Positions 10,666-19,821 of a DNA stretch of 64,000 nt are shown here, piece by piece (the first letter of the stretch is position 1; each line of letters begins with the position of its first letter). Below the pieces are notes generated by a model. That model saw nothing but the letters and a program-made list of their open reading frames with translations, made no database searches and was not told the origin of the DNA. The position numbers were made by a program, and so were the translations under genes. This DNA is from a gamma proteobacterium symbiont of Taylorina sp. (lineage in GTDB: Bacteria > Pseudomonadota > Gammaproteobacteria > GRL18): contig JAHXIV010000007.1 of assembly GCA_025655455.1 (NCBI GenBank), forward strand, positions 62,001-126,000, given 5' to 3'.

Positions 10666-10973
10666 GCTTGATACCTATTTTATTGCTCCATAAAGGCACT
10701 GACCATACATTAAAAATGCTCTGTCAAATTTAATAAGGAATTGACAATTTTTATTCAATTATGCATTAATTCGGATTTTAGCTCAATGATGTTATTCTTA
10801 GCTTTCAATTCCGTTATGGGCATACAAAAGAAAATTTATGAACAAAGTTAAATATTCTGCATCATTTGAAATCTCTCAATATCTCTGAATGGAAGATTTT
10901 GCTTCTCAGATACTTTGACGCTAAATAAATTATAGGGGCGGGGTTACTTGCCCCTATAATTGGAACAACATTT
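10666..10973. other. Intergenic region with a hairpin; no gene seen
   Basis: About 308 bp between two minus-strand genes. The promoter of the LysE-family gene should be at the left end. A plus-strand TTGACA (10741-10746) followed 17 bp later by CATTAA resembles a promoter, but only a 16-codon reading frame follows at 10838, so I assign nothing. The right end contains the hairpin listed separately (10928-10961). Confidence 0.4.
10928..10961 (-). terminator. Hairpin terminator after the GlcG/HbpS-like gene
   Basis: AATTATAGGGGC (10928-10939) and GCCCCTATAATT (10950-10961) form a perfect 12-bp stem with a 10-base loop, starting 12 bp after the minus-strand stop codon at 10974. Reading leftward the stem is followed by TATTTAG, a weak T-tract, so it may be an imperfect rho-independent terminator or an mRNA 3' stabiliser. 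Confidence 0.7.
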
Positions 10974-11456
10974 TTACATGGACATTTCAAGATCATCAAT
11001 GACTGCGTTGATTCCGGCTTGGGCACAAAATTCATCAGTTTTTCCTGATGGAGCACCACTCACACCAACACCACCAACCAATGAACCTCCCACTTGAATT
11101 GGTAATCCTCCAGCAGACATTATGATTCCTGATACACGGCCAATCGGGCCATTTGCTCGATCACCAAGCGCTGAGGTTGCTGCATTAAAATTAACAGCGG
11201 TATAAGCCTTTCCCTTACTGATAGGGACTGTAATTTGTGCGGCTATCGTGTCACGTAAAGTCACCTGAACAACGCCTTGTCTGTCAACAACAGTGACACC
11301 AATTTGAATACCTTTCTTCGTACAAGCGACAATGGCAGCTTGTGCAATTTTTGTTGCAGTTGATAATGATAAGTTTTTAGTGTTGACCATTAATCCCTCA
11401 TCTGCATGTACCATACTGGAAACTAATATTAGAATTAACGTTGTTATAAATTTCAT
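10974..11456 (-). CDS. Exported GlcG/HbpS-like protein
   Basis: 160 residues: signal peptide (MKFITTLILILVSSMVHA, cleavage before DEG) and one GlcG/HbpS (DUF336) domain, recognised from the GIQIGVTVVDRQG segment, the KAYTAVNF segment and the glycine-rich GGLPIQVGG and GGVGVSGAPSG loops. Family members bind haem (HbpS) or sit in glycolate and cobalamin-linked loci; the function here is unknown. The C-terminal half has two cysteines, one in DEFCAQAG. A good AGAGGAAAATGAG site precedes the ATG. It is divergent from the CadC-like regulator, which could control it. Confidence 0.8.
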   Translation of the reverse strand: MKFITTLILILVSSMVHADEGLMVNTKNLSLSTATKIAQAAIVACTKKGIQIGVTVVDRQGVVQVTLRDTIAAQITVPISKGKAYTAVNFNAATSALGDRANGPIGRVSGIIMSAGGLPIQVGGSLVGGVGVSGAPSGKTDEFCAQAGINAVIDDLEMSM

Positions 11457-11667
11457 CTCATTTTCCTCTTTTCCTGTTAAAATATTTGAATAATGTTTTC
11501 ATGACATCCTGAACATTATGTCTAAATCAAGTATGATTTATAACCTAAAACAGTGGTAAAGTTATGTCTGAACTTTAACAAGTATATGACGAAACCATAA
11601 ATCATTTCAAAACAACAGGATAGTTCTTCTTGTCTTAGCCGCTAACACATGGAAAAATTGATTTAAT

Positions 11668-13293
11668 ATGAATTTTTATGTCTTAAATTGGTATGTTGAT
11701 ATTGATGGAAATCAGATAACATCCGATGAGAAACAGATTAAACTGGAAAGTAAAGTCATGGCCTTGCTGGTATTTCTAGCCAGTCATCAGGGTGATGTCG
11801 TGAGTCGTGAACAGTTAGAGGCCGCGGTCTGGGCCGATCAAGTCACGGGCTATGATGCACTGACTACTTGTCTGACAAGATTGAGAAAAGCGTTGGGAGA
11901 TAATTCACGTCAACCTCAATATATTGAGACGGTGACAAAAAAAGGTTATCGCCTGATAGCACCCGTTCATTGGGACAAAGTCGGCAAGACTCATCCTGTA
12001 AAGAATAAAGGTCGAGTCAATTGGTTTATTAAGAAAATAAGCATCCTGTCAGTCTTCGTATTGTTGTCTGTCAGTATTCTGCTGTATTCCTTAAATAAAA
12101 AAACAAATAACGATCAAATTGCTCTGGATAAATTACCTTCAATTGCTGTATTCCAATTTGAAAACCTGAGTCATGTTGCTAATCAGGCCTATTTTAGTAA
12201 TGGTATTACTGCTGATATTCGTACGGCACTGTCTAAGGTGTCGGGATTACAAGTCATTGCAACGCCCAGTGATCAACTGCAAAATAATAACCCGGAGAGT
12301 CTACAGGATATTCACTATAGTCTGTCAGGGAGTGTGCAGCGTGCTGAAAATACACTACGTGTTAATGTGCGTTTGATTGATAATGTGACACACCATCAGT
12401 TATGGGCAGAAAGCTATGACCGGGAAATTACCGAAATATTCAAGGTACAAGATGCTATTACGTCCCAAATTGTATCCACCTTGTCAATTAAATTGACTGC
12501 AGAAGAAAAAAGGCGAGTTTCACAAAAATTTACCCGCAGTATTGAAGCGTATGACTTTTTCCTTAAAGGACAATCACTCTATGTTCAACATACAAAAATG
12601 GCAAACTTGATGGCCAGGCAGTATTTCCAGAAAGCCATTGAGACTGACCCTGCGTTTGCACGAGCTTATGGTGCACAAGCTCTGACTTATGTTGATGCAT
12701 ACCGTTACCATTGGGATTCTGATAATGAAAATTCTCTTTCTATTGCCATCACGCAAGCAGAGAAAGCGGTTTCTATTGATAAGGAACTTCCACAGTCACA
12801 TTGGGCATTAGCTTATGCAAGAGTCAATCAACATCAATATCATCTGGCGATTGAATCAGCTAATCAATCACTGACTCTGAATCCAAATTATACGGATGCT
12901 CTCGCCACACTGGCTGAAAGCTATATTTATAGTGATAATGAGAATAAAGGAGTGGAAATATTACGCAAGGTGATGCATCTCAATCCCTATTATCCAGCAC
13001 CCTATGCATCAATCTTGGGGCAGGCCTATTATTTTTTAGGAGAAAATGAAAAAGCACTCTCTTCACTGCAGGATGCTATGGAAAAAAATTATAGTTTACT
13101 CGCCTCACATGTGATGTTAATCGCAACACTGAGTCGTTTAGGTATGAAAGATGAAGCCGAATGGGCATCTGAACAACTTGAGATTATTGCACCAGACTTT
13201 ACACTGGATGATACTGCCCGAATGTTTCCCCTCAAAGATAAAAATAAACAACAGAATATTATTGACAATCTACGTCTTGCTGGCATTAAATAA
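11668..13293 (+). CDS. CadC-like membrane transcription regulator with TPR repeats
   Basis: 541 residues in three parts. Residues about 5-105 are an OmpR/PhoB-type winged-helix DNA-binding domain (VVSREQLEAAVWAD, ending KKGYRLIAPV). One transmembrane helix follows (about 120-140). The periplasmic part starts with a TolB/FlgO-like segment (LPSIAVFQFENLS, GITADIRTAL, YSLSGSVQRAE; about 155-285) and ends in TPR-type repeats (about 290-520). This is the one-component architecture of CadC/ToxR-like regulators, in which the sensor is outside the membrane. Targets are probably neighbours: the divergent GlcG-like gene or the LysE exporter downstream. No recognisable ligand site. Confidence 0.85.
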   Translation: MNFYVLNWYVDIDGNQITSDEKQIKLESKVMALLVFLASHQGDVVSREQLEAAVWADQVTGYDALTTCLTRLRKALGDNSRQPQYIETVTKKGYRLIAPVHWDKVGKTHPVKNKGRVNWFIKKISILSVFVLLSVSILLYSLNKKTNNDQIALDKLPSIAVFQFENLSHVANQAYFSNGITADIRTALSKVSGLQVIATPSDQLQNNNPESLQDIHYSLSGSVQRAENTLRVNVRLIDNVTHHQLWAESYDREITEIFKVQDAITSQIVSTLSIKLTAEEKRRVSQKFTRSIEAYDFFLKGQSLYVQHTKMANLMARQYFQKAIETDPAFARAYGAQALTYVDAYRYHWDSDNENSLSIAITQAEKAVSIDKELPQSHWALAYARVNQHQYHLAIESANQSLTLNPNYTDALATLAESYIYSDNENKGVEILRKVMHLNPYYPAPYASILGQAYYFLGENEKALSSLQDAMEKNYSLLASHVMLIATLSRLGMKDEAEWASEQLEIIAPDFTLDDTARMFPLKDKNKQQNIIDNLRLAGIK

Positions 13294-13400
13294 AAGAATG
13301 TAAATGATGAGATTAAGTTAATTGGGCATACATTTGACGTTATTGATTCATATCTTTACTATCAACGATCTGGAAGTTTATTAACGAATGGTGAAAATAA

Positions 13401-14015
13401 ATGTTGAGCACTGAATTTCTTATCACATCTTTAATTGTCGTTTTAATTCCTGGCACGGGCGTTATTTACACAATATCAACAGGACTGTTTCAAGGCTGGC
13501 GAGCAAGTATCTTTGCTGCATTGGGATGTACGGCTGGAATAATTCCACATTTATGCGCCAGTGTTTTGGGTTTGGCAACTATTCTTCATATGAGTGCGAT
13601 AATGTTTCAGGTGATTAAATTCATCGGCGTTGCTTATCTGCTCTATCTCGCCTGGTCTATGTGGCAAGAAACAGGTGCGCTAGAGTTAGAAGATAAAAAG
13701 AGTGTGAAAAATGTGTATTCTATTAGTCTGAGAGGATTTCTAATCAATATTCTAAACCCTAAATTATCATTATTTTTTCTGGCATTTTTACCACAATTTT
13801 TGCCCTCCCAGACAGAAGCACCTGTTATTGATATGCTCATACTCAGTAGTATTTTCATGGCTATGACATTGTTTATTTTTATACTATATGGTTTGTTTGC
13901 CAATGGAGTAAGAGTTTATGTGATCAGCTCACCCAAAATTATAAAAAACACACAACGAGCATTTGCTGTCATTTTTGCAACATTAGGTGTCAAACTGGCA
14001 ATGGCAGAGCATTGA
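13401..14015 (+). CDS. LysE/RhtB family exporter
   Basis: 204-residue integral membrane protein with about six helices. The N terminus has the family PGTG motif (VVLIPGTGVIYTIS) and the middle NILNPKLSLFFLAFLPQFL, the counterpart of the NPK signature. It follows the CadC-like regulator by 107 bp in the same direction, so it may be its target or cotranscribed with it. Substrate unknown; annotated as amino-acid export by family only. A convergent DASS transporter ends 37 bp downstream. Confidence 0.86.
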   Translation: MLSTEFLITSLIVVLIPGTGVIYTISTGLFQGWRASIFAALGCTAGIIPHLCASVLGLATILHMSAIMFQVIKFIGVAYLLYLAWSMWQETGALELEDKKSVKNVYSISLRGFLINILNPKLSLFFLAFLPQFLPSQTEAPVIDMLILSSIFMAMTLFIFILYGLFANGVRVYVISSPKIIKNTQRAFAVIFATLGVKLAMAEH

Positions 14016-14052
14016 TGAAAGGGCAGGTATAACAAGGAGGAAGCATATATTG

Positions 14053-15477
14053 CTAGAACATATCCATCAGTTGCCACCAGAAAAAATTACAGGGCATTAA
14101 AACAAACAGGCTTACAAGTGTTAACCAGAAACAAAATTTTATTGCACTGGAAATATTCTCTCCTGCCATTTGCAGACCCACTAATATTGGCGGAGCCTGA
14201 TAGGGGAACATCACAGTAGAAAAGCCAATGACCTGAGTCATCATGACACTTTCTAATGGCAAGCCCGTTGCTTGTGAGAGTTGTGCTGACAAGGGGGTTA
14301 ATACAGCTGGCACGCCCGGTAAGGTGGTCATAAAACCGGTTATGACAGCCATAAAATCAAGCAGCATAAAGTTGACAAAATTTTCACCTTGTTCCATAGC
14401 TAATACCGACAAAAACCTGTGTGCCATAATATTCCCAATACCAGAAGAACTGATAACTCCACCAAAGCCTAAAATACCAGCCACAAATAATAAGGATGAA
14501 AAATTAATTTTCTCATGAAATGCTTTGGGATTTACAATATTAATTCCAGGTAATAACAAAAAAATTGCACCACCCAATGCAATCCAGGCTGGTGAAATAT
14601 GATGAATAAAATCACTACCCCAAAGAACTAACAGCAGTACAACCAGTACGAGTAGTATTGATTCATCTTTGCTTATTTTTCTGCTAACCGATAATTCTCG
14701 ATATTGTTTTTTTGAAGGGGTATCTGGATAAAGCCAAATCAATAATAGAATGATTGCCACCGCTTTGAGCATGCCTAAAACGGGAAAATGCAGTAATAGA
14801 TATTCTCCGTATAGAAATGAGAGGTTGAATTGATTCTCGGCAAGACCAGCAAGGATCATGTTGGCAACATTTGCTGGAAGAATTGAAAATGCAGGAATAA
14901 ATGTCCCAAAAATTGCGGCGAGTATAATAGCGGTTCGACCATTCGAACCCGCAGAAAAACCAAAATGCTCAGCAATACCCAGAGCAATGGGTATTAATAA
15001 TATAACCCTGCCCATTGCAGACGGCATTAAGAAACTAAAAAGTACACCAATGAGAACCACACCGGCAATTATTTTAAGATAACTGCCTTCAAGATGTATC
15101 ACTATCTGGTCAGCAAAGCGCTTCCCTAAACCTGTTTCATTAATAGCCACCCCAATAATGAGACCGGCAAAAACCAACCAGTATACGGCTGACGTAAATC
15201 CTGAAAGCACAATGTCAACAGGCGCCAGTGAAAAAATAATCATACTGAAAAAAAACAGCAAGGCCGTTATATGTTCTGGTATAATACTCGTAGCCCATAG
15301 AGCAATAATCAACAAGAGTAATGCGCTGGTTTTTGACTCATCTGCCGTTAAAAAGGAGGGGTGAAAAAACAATAATAAGATGATTGAAATAGTGATACTG
15401 AGAAACACCATTGTATAAATCAGTGTTTTTATAGAAATACTATATTCATTTGTTATTGTTTTATCAAACAGACGCAT
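14053..15477 (-). CDS. DASS-family (SLC13) sodium:anion symporter
   Basis: 474 residues, about eleven to twelve hydrophobic helices. It has the divalent anion:sodium symporter organisation: two hairpin regions with conserved small-residue motifs, here SFLMPSAMGRVILLIP in the first half and TTLPGVPAVLTPLSAQLS in the second. The VMFPYQAPPILVGLQMAG segment is also typical. Substrates in the family are sulfate, di- and tricarboxylates or thiosulfate; sequence alone does not decide. Single gene with no partner on the same strand. Confidence 0.85.
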   Translation of the reverse strand: MRLFDKTITNEYSISIKTLIYTMVFLSITISIILLLFFHPSFLTADESKTSALLLLIIALWATSIIPEHITALLFFFSMIIFSLAPVDIVLSGFTSAVYWLVFAGLIIGVAINETGLGKRFADQIVIHLEGSYLKIIAGVVLIGVLFSFLMPSAMGRVILLIPIALGIAEHFGFSAGSNGRTAIILAAIFGTFIPAFSILPANVANMILAGLAENQFNLSFLYGEYLLLHFPVLGMLKAVAIILLLIWLYPDTPSKKQYRELSVSRKISKDESILLVLVVLLLVLWGSDFIHHISPAWIALGGAIFLLLPGINIVNPKAFHEKINFSSLLFVAGILGFGGVISSSGIGNIMAHRFLSVLAMEQGENFVNFMLLDFMAVITGFMTTLPGVPAVLTPLSAQLSQATGLPLESVMMTQVIGFSTVMFPYQAPPILVGLQMAGENISSAIKFCFWLTLVSLFVLMPCNFFWWQLMDMF

Positions 15478-15628
15478 TCACATTGCTCACTAATCAGAAT
15501 TTATTACTTTTTAGCAATGCTATCATGTTTTTCATTCAGAATTTCAATTTAGCTGTCACCATCCGTGATTATTAGTTAAAAGCTCATATTTTATGACACA
15601 TTCTCTTCAGTTCAGAAAGGTTTAATCA

Positions 15629-16861
15629 ATGGCGCTTCAAACGGACAACACTTCTTTTGTCGAATTTGTTTTTATGATGGGACTGATGACAGCTATGACA
15701 GCTCTGGCTATTGATGCGACCCTTCCTGCACTGGGAGAAATTGGGCAGGCACTTAACATTAGTGATAGAAATGATAATCAGCTTATCATTTCTATACTGT
15801 TTGTGGGAATGGCTATTGGCCAGATCATCTATGGACCGCTTTCTGACAGTATTGGCCGTAAAAATACAATATATATCGGCTTTGTTCTTTATATTACAGG
15901 CTGTTTTTTCTCAATTTACAGTACCGATCTCACCACCATGCTCGCTGGCCGATTTTTACAAGGGTTTGGCGCTGCTGGGCCTCGCATTGTCAGCATGGCA
16001 CTTATCCGGGATCGTTACGAGGGTCGTGAAATGGCACGAGTAATGTCCTTTATCATGAGTGTTTTTATTTTTGTTCCTGTCATTGCCCCCGCAATAGGTG
16101 AAGCTATCTTGTACTTCTGGGGCTGGGAGGCCATCTTTGTCAGTTTTCTGATTTTTTCTTTATTAATGTTTATATGGTTCAGCATTCGACAAGAAGAAAC
16201 ACTGCCAAAGAATAAACGCATTCCTTTTTCTCTAATGCATATTTACAAAGGTATCAAGGAGACTTGTCTAAACCGTACCGCATTTGGTTATACAGCCATA
16301 TCGGGGATTATATTTGGTGCTTTTCTCGGTTATTTGAGTTCTGCGCAACAAATCTTTCAAGACGCATACTGTACAGGAAATCTCTTTGCACTCTATTTTG
16401 GTCTTTTTGCTATCTCAATTGGTCTGGCTTCATTTCTCAATGCGCGACTGGTCATGCGCTATGGCATGCGCAAAATCAGTGGCTATTCTATCCTCTCCAT
16501 ATCCATAATCTCATTACTTTTCTTTGTTTTCGCATTGATGTTTGATGGACTCCCTCCGCTTTACAGTTTTATTCTCTATGGGCTTCTCACCTTTTTCTGC
16601 ATAGGACTGCTTTTTGGCAATCTTAGTGCTATGGCAATGGAACCTTTAGGGCATATTGCTGGTATTGGTGCCGCAGTTGTGGGTTCATTATCCACCTTTA
16701 TTTCTGTGCCGTTCGGCATACTCATTGGACGCTTATATGATGGTAACATCCTTCCTTTAGTCGCCGGGTTTGCCATTTTGAGTCTGTTGGCTGGAGTTGT
16801 ATTCAGACATACCAGCACTGCAAGTATGCATTCCATCCAGATGGATGAGGCAGCACATTAG
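15629..16861 (+). CDS. Bcr/CflA-family MFS drug exporter
   Basis: 410 residues, twelve predicted helices, drug:H+ antiporter family DHA1. The N terminus DATLPALGEIGQALNIS and the loop 2-3 motif A as GPLSDSIGRKNT place it with Bcr/CflA proteins; LQGFGAAGPRIVSMALIRD is their characteristic helix-5 (motif C-like) region. Role: extrusion of small toxic compounds, substrate unknown. Good AGAAAGG upstream of the ATG. Monocistronic, convergent with the hydrolase/TlpA gene 42 bp away. Confidence 0.87.
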   Translation: MALQTDNTSFVEFVFMMGLMTAMTALAIDATLPALGEIGQALNISDRNDNQLIISILFVGMAIGQIIYGPLSDSIGRKNTIYIGFVLYITGCFFSIYSTDLTTMLAGRFLQGFGAAGPRIVSMALIRDRYEGREMARVMSFIMSVFIFVPVIAPAIGEAILYFWGWEAIFVSFLIFSLLMFIWFSIRQEETLPKNKRIPFSLMHIYKGIKETCLNRTAFGYTAISGIIFGAFLGYLSSAQQIFQDAYCTGNLFALYFGLFAISIGLASFLNARLVMRYGMRKISGYSILSISIISLLFFVFALMFDGLPPLYSFILYGLLTFFCIGLLFGNLSAMAMEPLGHIAGIGAAVVGSLSTFISVPFGILIGRLYDGNILPLVAGFAILSLLAGVVFRHTSTASMHSIQMDEAAH

Positions 16862-16903
16862 GAGTATTCACAAAATAATTTGTATGACAAGATAGATCAG
16901 AGT

Positions 16904-18154
16904 TTAGAGTAATGATTTAATTTTATCTATAAATTCAGGCTCATCCCACTCAATTGCAGCATTAACGCCATATTTAATTTTGCCAGTAGGATCAATGATA
17001 AAAGTTGAGGGGTAGGTAATAACATTCCATTTTTTTGCAAAGTCACCATTCTGATCAAGTAACACCGGGAATTCAACATTCACTTTTTCCATAAACTCTA
17101 AAATAGTTGCTTTGTCTTCTGCATAATTAATTGAAATAAGTTCAAATGGAACTCCTGCCATTTTCTTTTTTAAGCGATTTAATGAAGGAATTTCCTGAAC
17201 ACAAGGCGGGCACCAGGTTGCCCAAAAATTAACAATTGTAATTTGTCCTTTGAAATCATTCTTACTAAAAGTGTTGCCATAGGCATCAACTAATTTGATT
17301 GCATTGGGGATCTCATTACCCTTAAAGACTTTAATCGAATGATCAACGCCACTATTATTTATTTTGATATATTTCATAGGGACAGGCTCATCAGGAATAT
17401 CATGTTTTTCCAAAACGGTAATCATTTTTCTGATATTAGATGATAATAATTTTATGTGATTTATTATCTCCTCTGTTGGCTCTTCACTATAAAAAAGACT
17501 TCTGATATTGGGAACAGTTTTAGAATATACTGGATTATCATGTTGCTGCAACTGTTCAAGCAAGTGCTTAAATTGAGTAATATTACCACTTTTTTGCGCT
17601 TGATAAATCATCATTGGAATATTAGTTGCTGAAGCAATGGGCATAAATTCAGGAGGCAAGCCAAGTGAGGGGATAAAAGCATATAATGAGGGAGTAAAAA
17701 GTATTGCACCAATTAGAGCTGGTGATTGTTGATGTCTCTGTTGCCATTGATGTGCTCCATTTAAGACATTTAATGCCGCATAAGAGTCCCCTGCAATTAT
17801 AATTTTTTTCCCTGTTGTTTTATGTGCATAGTCAATAAGATCAGCCACATATTTTCCATCCAGTTGTTTAAGTGAATTTGTACTTTGAGGCAAATAAAGT
17901 GACTCAACAATATTACTTAACCAGACTTCAATTTTTTGTTCAGTTAATTGACGAGCCATGAAGTGATGATTCTTGCGCAAGCCATATTCAGGTGCTAACC
18001 ACAATATCAAATACTGTCCAGATGAAGCAAAGCGCTCAACTGAAATATCGATTTCAGGTGACACTGAAATCGATATTTCACTTTCAGCCAAACAAAGACT
18101 AGAAGTTAATATCAGATAAACAAATAATGTTAGAAATAAAAAAATTTTTTTCAT
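16904..18154 (-). CDS. Exported fusion: alpha/beta-hydrolase-fold domain + TlpA thioredoxin domain
   Basis: 416 residues from MKKIFLFL. A signal peptide (1-24) is followed by a region of about 225 residues with an alpha/beta-hydrolase look: a strand-turn-helix IIIAGDSYAALNV with Ser124 at the nucleophile position, but no convincing Asp or His partners, so the enzyme may be inactive. Residues 285-416 are a TlpA/ResA-type thioredoxin with IVNFWATWCPPCVQEIPSLN; Cys315 and Cys318 form the redox pair, and the cis-Pro is in TYPSTF. Both parts should be periplasmic. An in-frame ATG 15 bp upstream (18169) is also possible. Last gene of the TetR-led series. The combination is uncommon; I cannot assign a substrate. 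Confidence 0.75.
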   Translation of the reverse strand: MKKIFLFLTLFVYLILTSSLCLAESEISISVSPEIDISVERFASSGQYLILWLAPEYGLRKNHHFMARQLTEQKIEVWLSNIVESLYLPQSTNSLKQLDGKYVADLIDYAHKTTGKKIIIAGDSYAALNVLNGAHQWQQRHQQSPALIGAILFTPSLYAFIPSLGLPPEFMPIASATNIPMMIYQAQKSGNITQFKHLLEQLQQHDNPVYSKTVPNIRSLFYSEEPTEEIINHIKLLSSNIRKMITVLEKHDIPDEPVPMKYIKINNSGVDHSIKVFKGNEIPNAIKLVDAYGNTFSKNDFKGQITIVNFWATWCPPCVQEIPSLNRLKKKMAGVPFELISINYAEDKATILEFMEKVNVEFPVLLDQNGDFAKKWNVITYPSTFIIDPTGKIKYGVNAAIEWDEPEFIDKIKSLL

Positions 18155-18263
18155 AAACACAATATCCATTATCAAACAAATAAATCCTTAAAAGAAATCA
18201 TTTGCCTACAACTAATGATGAGGGAGGTATGAAGACCATGAAATATTATTTGGGTATAAATAA

Positions 18264-18635
18264 TCATTTACAATACAATAGTATTCCGTTTGACCAGTCA
18301 CTGATAAATTCTTCAATGGATTCAATAAAATCTGTATCGTGTATTGATTTGTTTATAGTACAGTGAATGAGAATATTAGCACGATCAACGTCCATTGTTA
18401 TTGTCCAGGTAAGTGCATTAGGGCAATTAGGCAATGAAAAACGAATACCATATTTCAACTTTTCACGATTAACTTCAAATTCGCCCCAGAGACAATAAAT
18501 AATACCCTTTTTTTGTTCATCTAAAATCACTGAGTTAATAGACTTACATAATAATGGCAGATTTTTAATGGATAATAAATTTCTTAAATCTTTTACATCT
18601 AAATTTGAACTTTCAACTTCTTTAAAAAATTCCAT
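18264..18635 (-). CDS. Hypothetical protein, 123 residues
   Basis: I do not recognise this protein. It is probably cytoplasmic (no signal peptide, no membrane helix), acidic at both ends, with a predicted mixed alpha/beta pattern: an N-terminal helix, alternating strands (GIIYCLWGEFEVN, YGIRFSLP, LTWTITMDV, NILIHCTI) and a C-terminal helix IESIEEFISDW. The strand pattern with a final helix resembles small steroid-carrier or START-like binding folds, but that is only an impression. It lies between the DsrE-like gene and the hydrolase/TlpA gene on the same strand. Confidence 0.6.
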   Translation of the reverse strand: MEFFKEVESSNLDVKDLRNLLSIKNLPLLCKSINSVILDEQKKGIIYCLWGEFEVNREKLKYGIRFSLPNCPNALTWTITMDVDRANILIHCTINKSIHDTDFIESIEEFISDWSNGILLYCK

Positions 18636-18760
18636 ACATACTCACCAACAATATTAAGTCATCTCTAAGTATCTTAAAATTTAATAATCATCTAATCAGG
18701 AATTGTATGTCATCAAAACGATGGTCGGTAAATTTTAGTTTAGCTAAAGGGTTATGAATT

Positions 18761-19267
18761 TTAAAAAATTGGAACCAGTTTATAATCCTGGGTTTGCCAA
18801 CCTATCAGTGAAATAAAACCATCTCCAACCAGGTTCATTTCCGTGGGTATTGAATTATTCTTAACATTAAACACCCTGGTGGCAATTGCACAAACTTCCA
18901 TTCTGACGCCCAGTTTCGCAAATTCTTTTATCGAATGCTGGATAGATGCTAAATCTGATTCGTGTCTCATAGCCAACTCATCATCAGGTTCGGTACTCAA
19001 ATACTGCACTGTTTTACCAATGAAAACCAGCACCATTTCTGATTTTACATTTTGTCGCATCAGCCCCTTATGAGTACCACGAATTATATCAAGATATAAT
19101 GCAGTTTTTTGGGGATTGGTGAAATCAATCAAAAAAACACTTTTTACCTGACTAATACCCGCCAAAGCAGCTGAATCATTGAACTTTTCAGCTTTGACCT
19201 GCATTGTTGATAAAAAAATAAAGAATATCAAGACAAGTAGTTGCGACTGATTAAATTTGTTTTTCAT
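18761..19267 (-). CDS. Exported DsrE-like protein
   Basis: 168 residues: signal peptide (1-26, cleavage after QVKA), then a DsrE/DsrF-like fold. The fold is recognised from an N-terminal strand VKSVFLIDFTNPQKTALYL, the middle VKSEMVLVFIGKTVQYL, a helix IQHSIKEFAKLGVRMEVCAIATRVFNV and a final GFISLIGWQTQDY. The single conserved-position cysteine in MEVCAIAT matches the sulfur-binding site of periplasmic DsrE-like proteins, which occur near sulfur-metabolism genes. Proposed role: persulfide or sulfane-sulfur handling outside the cytoplasm (inference). Second gene below the TetR-controlled membrane protein. Confidence 0.7.
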   Translation of the reverse strand: MKNKFNQSQLLVLIFFIFLSTMQVKAEKFNDSAALAGISQVKSVFLIDFTNPQKTALYLDIIRGTHKGLMRQNVKSEMVLVFIGKTVQYLSTEPDDELAMRHESDLASIQHSIKEFAKLGVRMEVCAIATRVFNVKNNSIPTEMNLVGDGFISLIGWQTQDYKLVPIF

Positions 19268-19314
19268 AATAATTATCCTGGGGTTAAAATATTGATAGTG
19301 ATAAGTGCATTTGT

Positions 19315-19746
19315 TTAATTCTGCAATTTTTCAGAAGCAGAAAAACCTTGCTGAACACTGCCTTTCACTGGACGGGAAAAAAATGTTTTTATTAATAATT
19401 TCAGTGAAAATAATTCAGCCCTGTTCCAGGGTAAAAGAGAGACAAACCGAGCCATTGTGCAATAGCCAAATATGACCTGAGCCCAGGTACCAATACAGGG
19501 TATCCAGAATATCAGCTGCATTGGCTCGGGTAATGCGATGATAAGAAGCATGAGATACCATACTCGAACCTGTATAGGGAAGCTGGTGATACTACGATCT
19601 TTAATAATGAAGTGAATAAGCTGTATTACAGTAAGACTGATGGCAAGAATAAAACCAATGGGTTCACCCAGAACACCAAATGTTAACAATACTGCTGTAA
19701 CCAACCAATATCGCCAGCCGATATCTTTATACTCAATCATAAACAT
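19315..19746 (-). CDS. Membrane protein of unknown function under TetR control
   Basis: 143 residues with three to four hydrophobic helices (about 13-45, 63-82 and 88-106) and a basic C-terminal tail. I know no function; the W/P/C-containing IFWIPCIGTWAQVIFGYCTMARF resembles small proteins near sulfur-oxidation and copper genes but this is not decisive. GGAG lies 8 nt before the ATG. A near-perfect palindrome matching the one in front of the tetR-like gene lies 30 bp upstream (19776-19791), so the repressor probably controls this gene and those after it. Confidence 0.65.
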   Translation of the reverse strand: MFMIEYKDIGWRYWLVTAVLLTFGVLGEPIGFILAISLTVIQLIHFIIKDRSITSFPIQVRVWYLMLLIIALPEPMQLIFWIPCIGTWAQVIFGYCTMARFVSLLPWNRAELFSLKLLIKTFFSRPVKGSVQQGFSASEKLQN

Positions 19747-19775
19747 TGTACTTCTCCACTTTAAATTCTATATTG

Positions 19776-19791
19776 GAACGAATGTTCGTTC
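19776..19791. promoter_or_regulatory. Candidate TetR operator upstream of the membrane-protein gene
   Basis: GAACGAA-TG-TTCGTTC is a perfect inverted repeat of two 7-bp arms around TG. It matches 13 of 16 positions of the palindrome in the tetR promoter (20431-20447, read on the opposite strand). It ends 30 bp upstream of the 19746 start codon and 31 bp downstream of the tetR stop codon, a sensible place for repression of the downstream genes. Confidence 0.75.
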
Positions 19792-19821
19792 TAAAATTTC
19801 TCATACAAAAAAACAGATAGC

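Noticed and set aside
10838-10888. 16-codon reading frame MNKVKYSASFEISQYL after a promoter-like TTGACA
   Set aside because: No Shine-Dalgarno sequence, and too short to support.
18241-18262. TTTGGGTATA near 18250 as a copy of element 2
   Set aside because: Only a 10-base match to the terminal repeat with no partner arm; probably chance.
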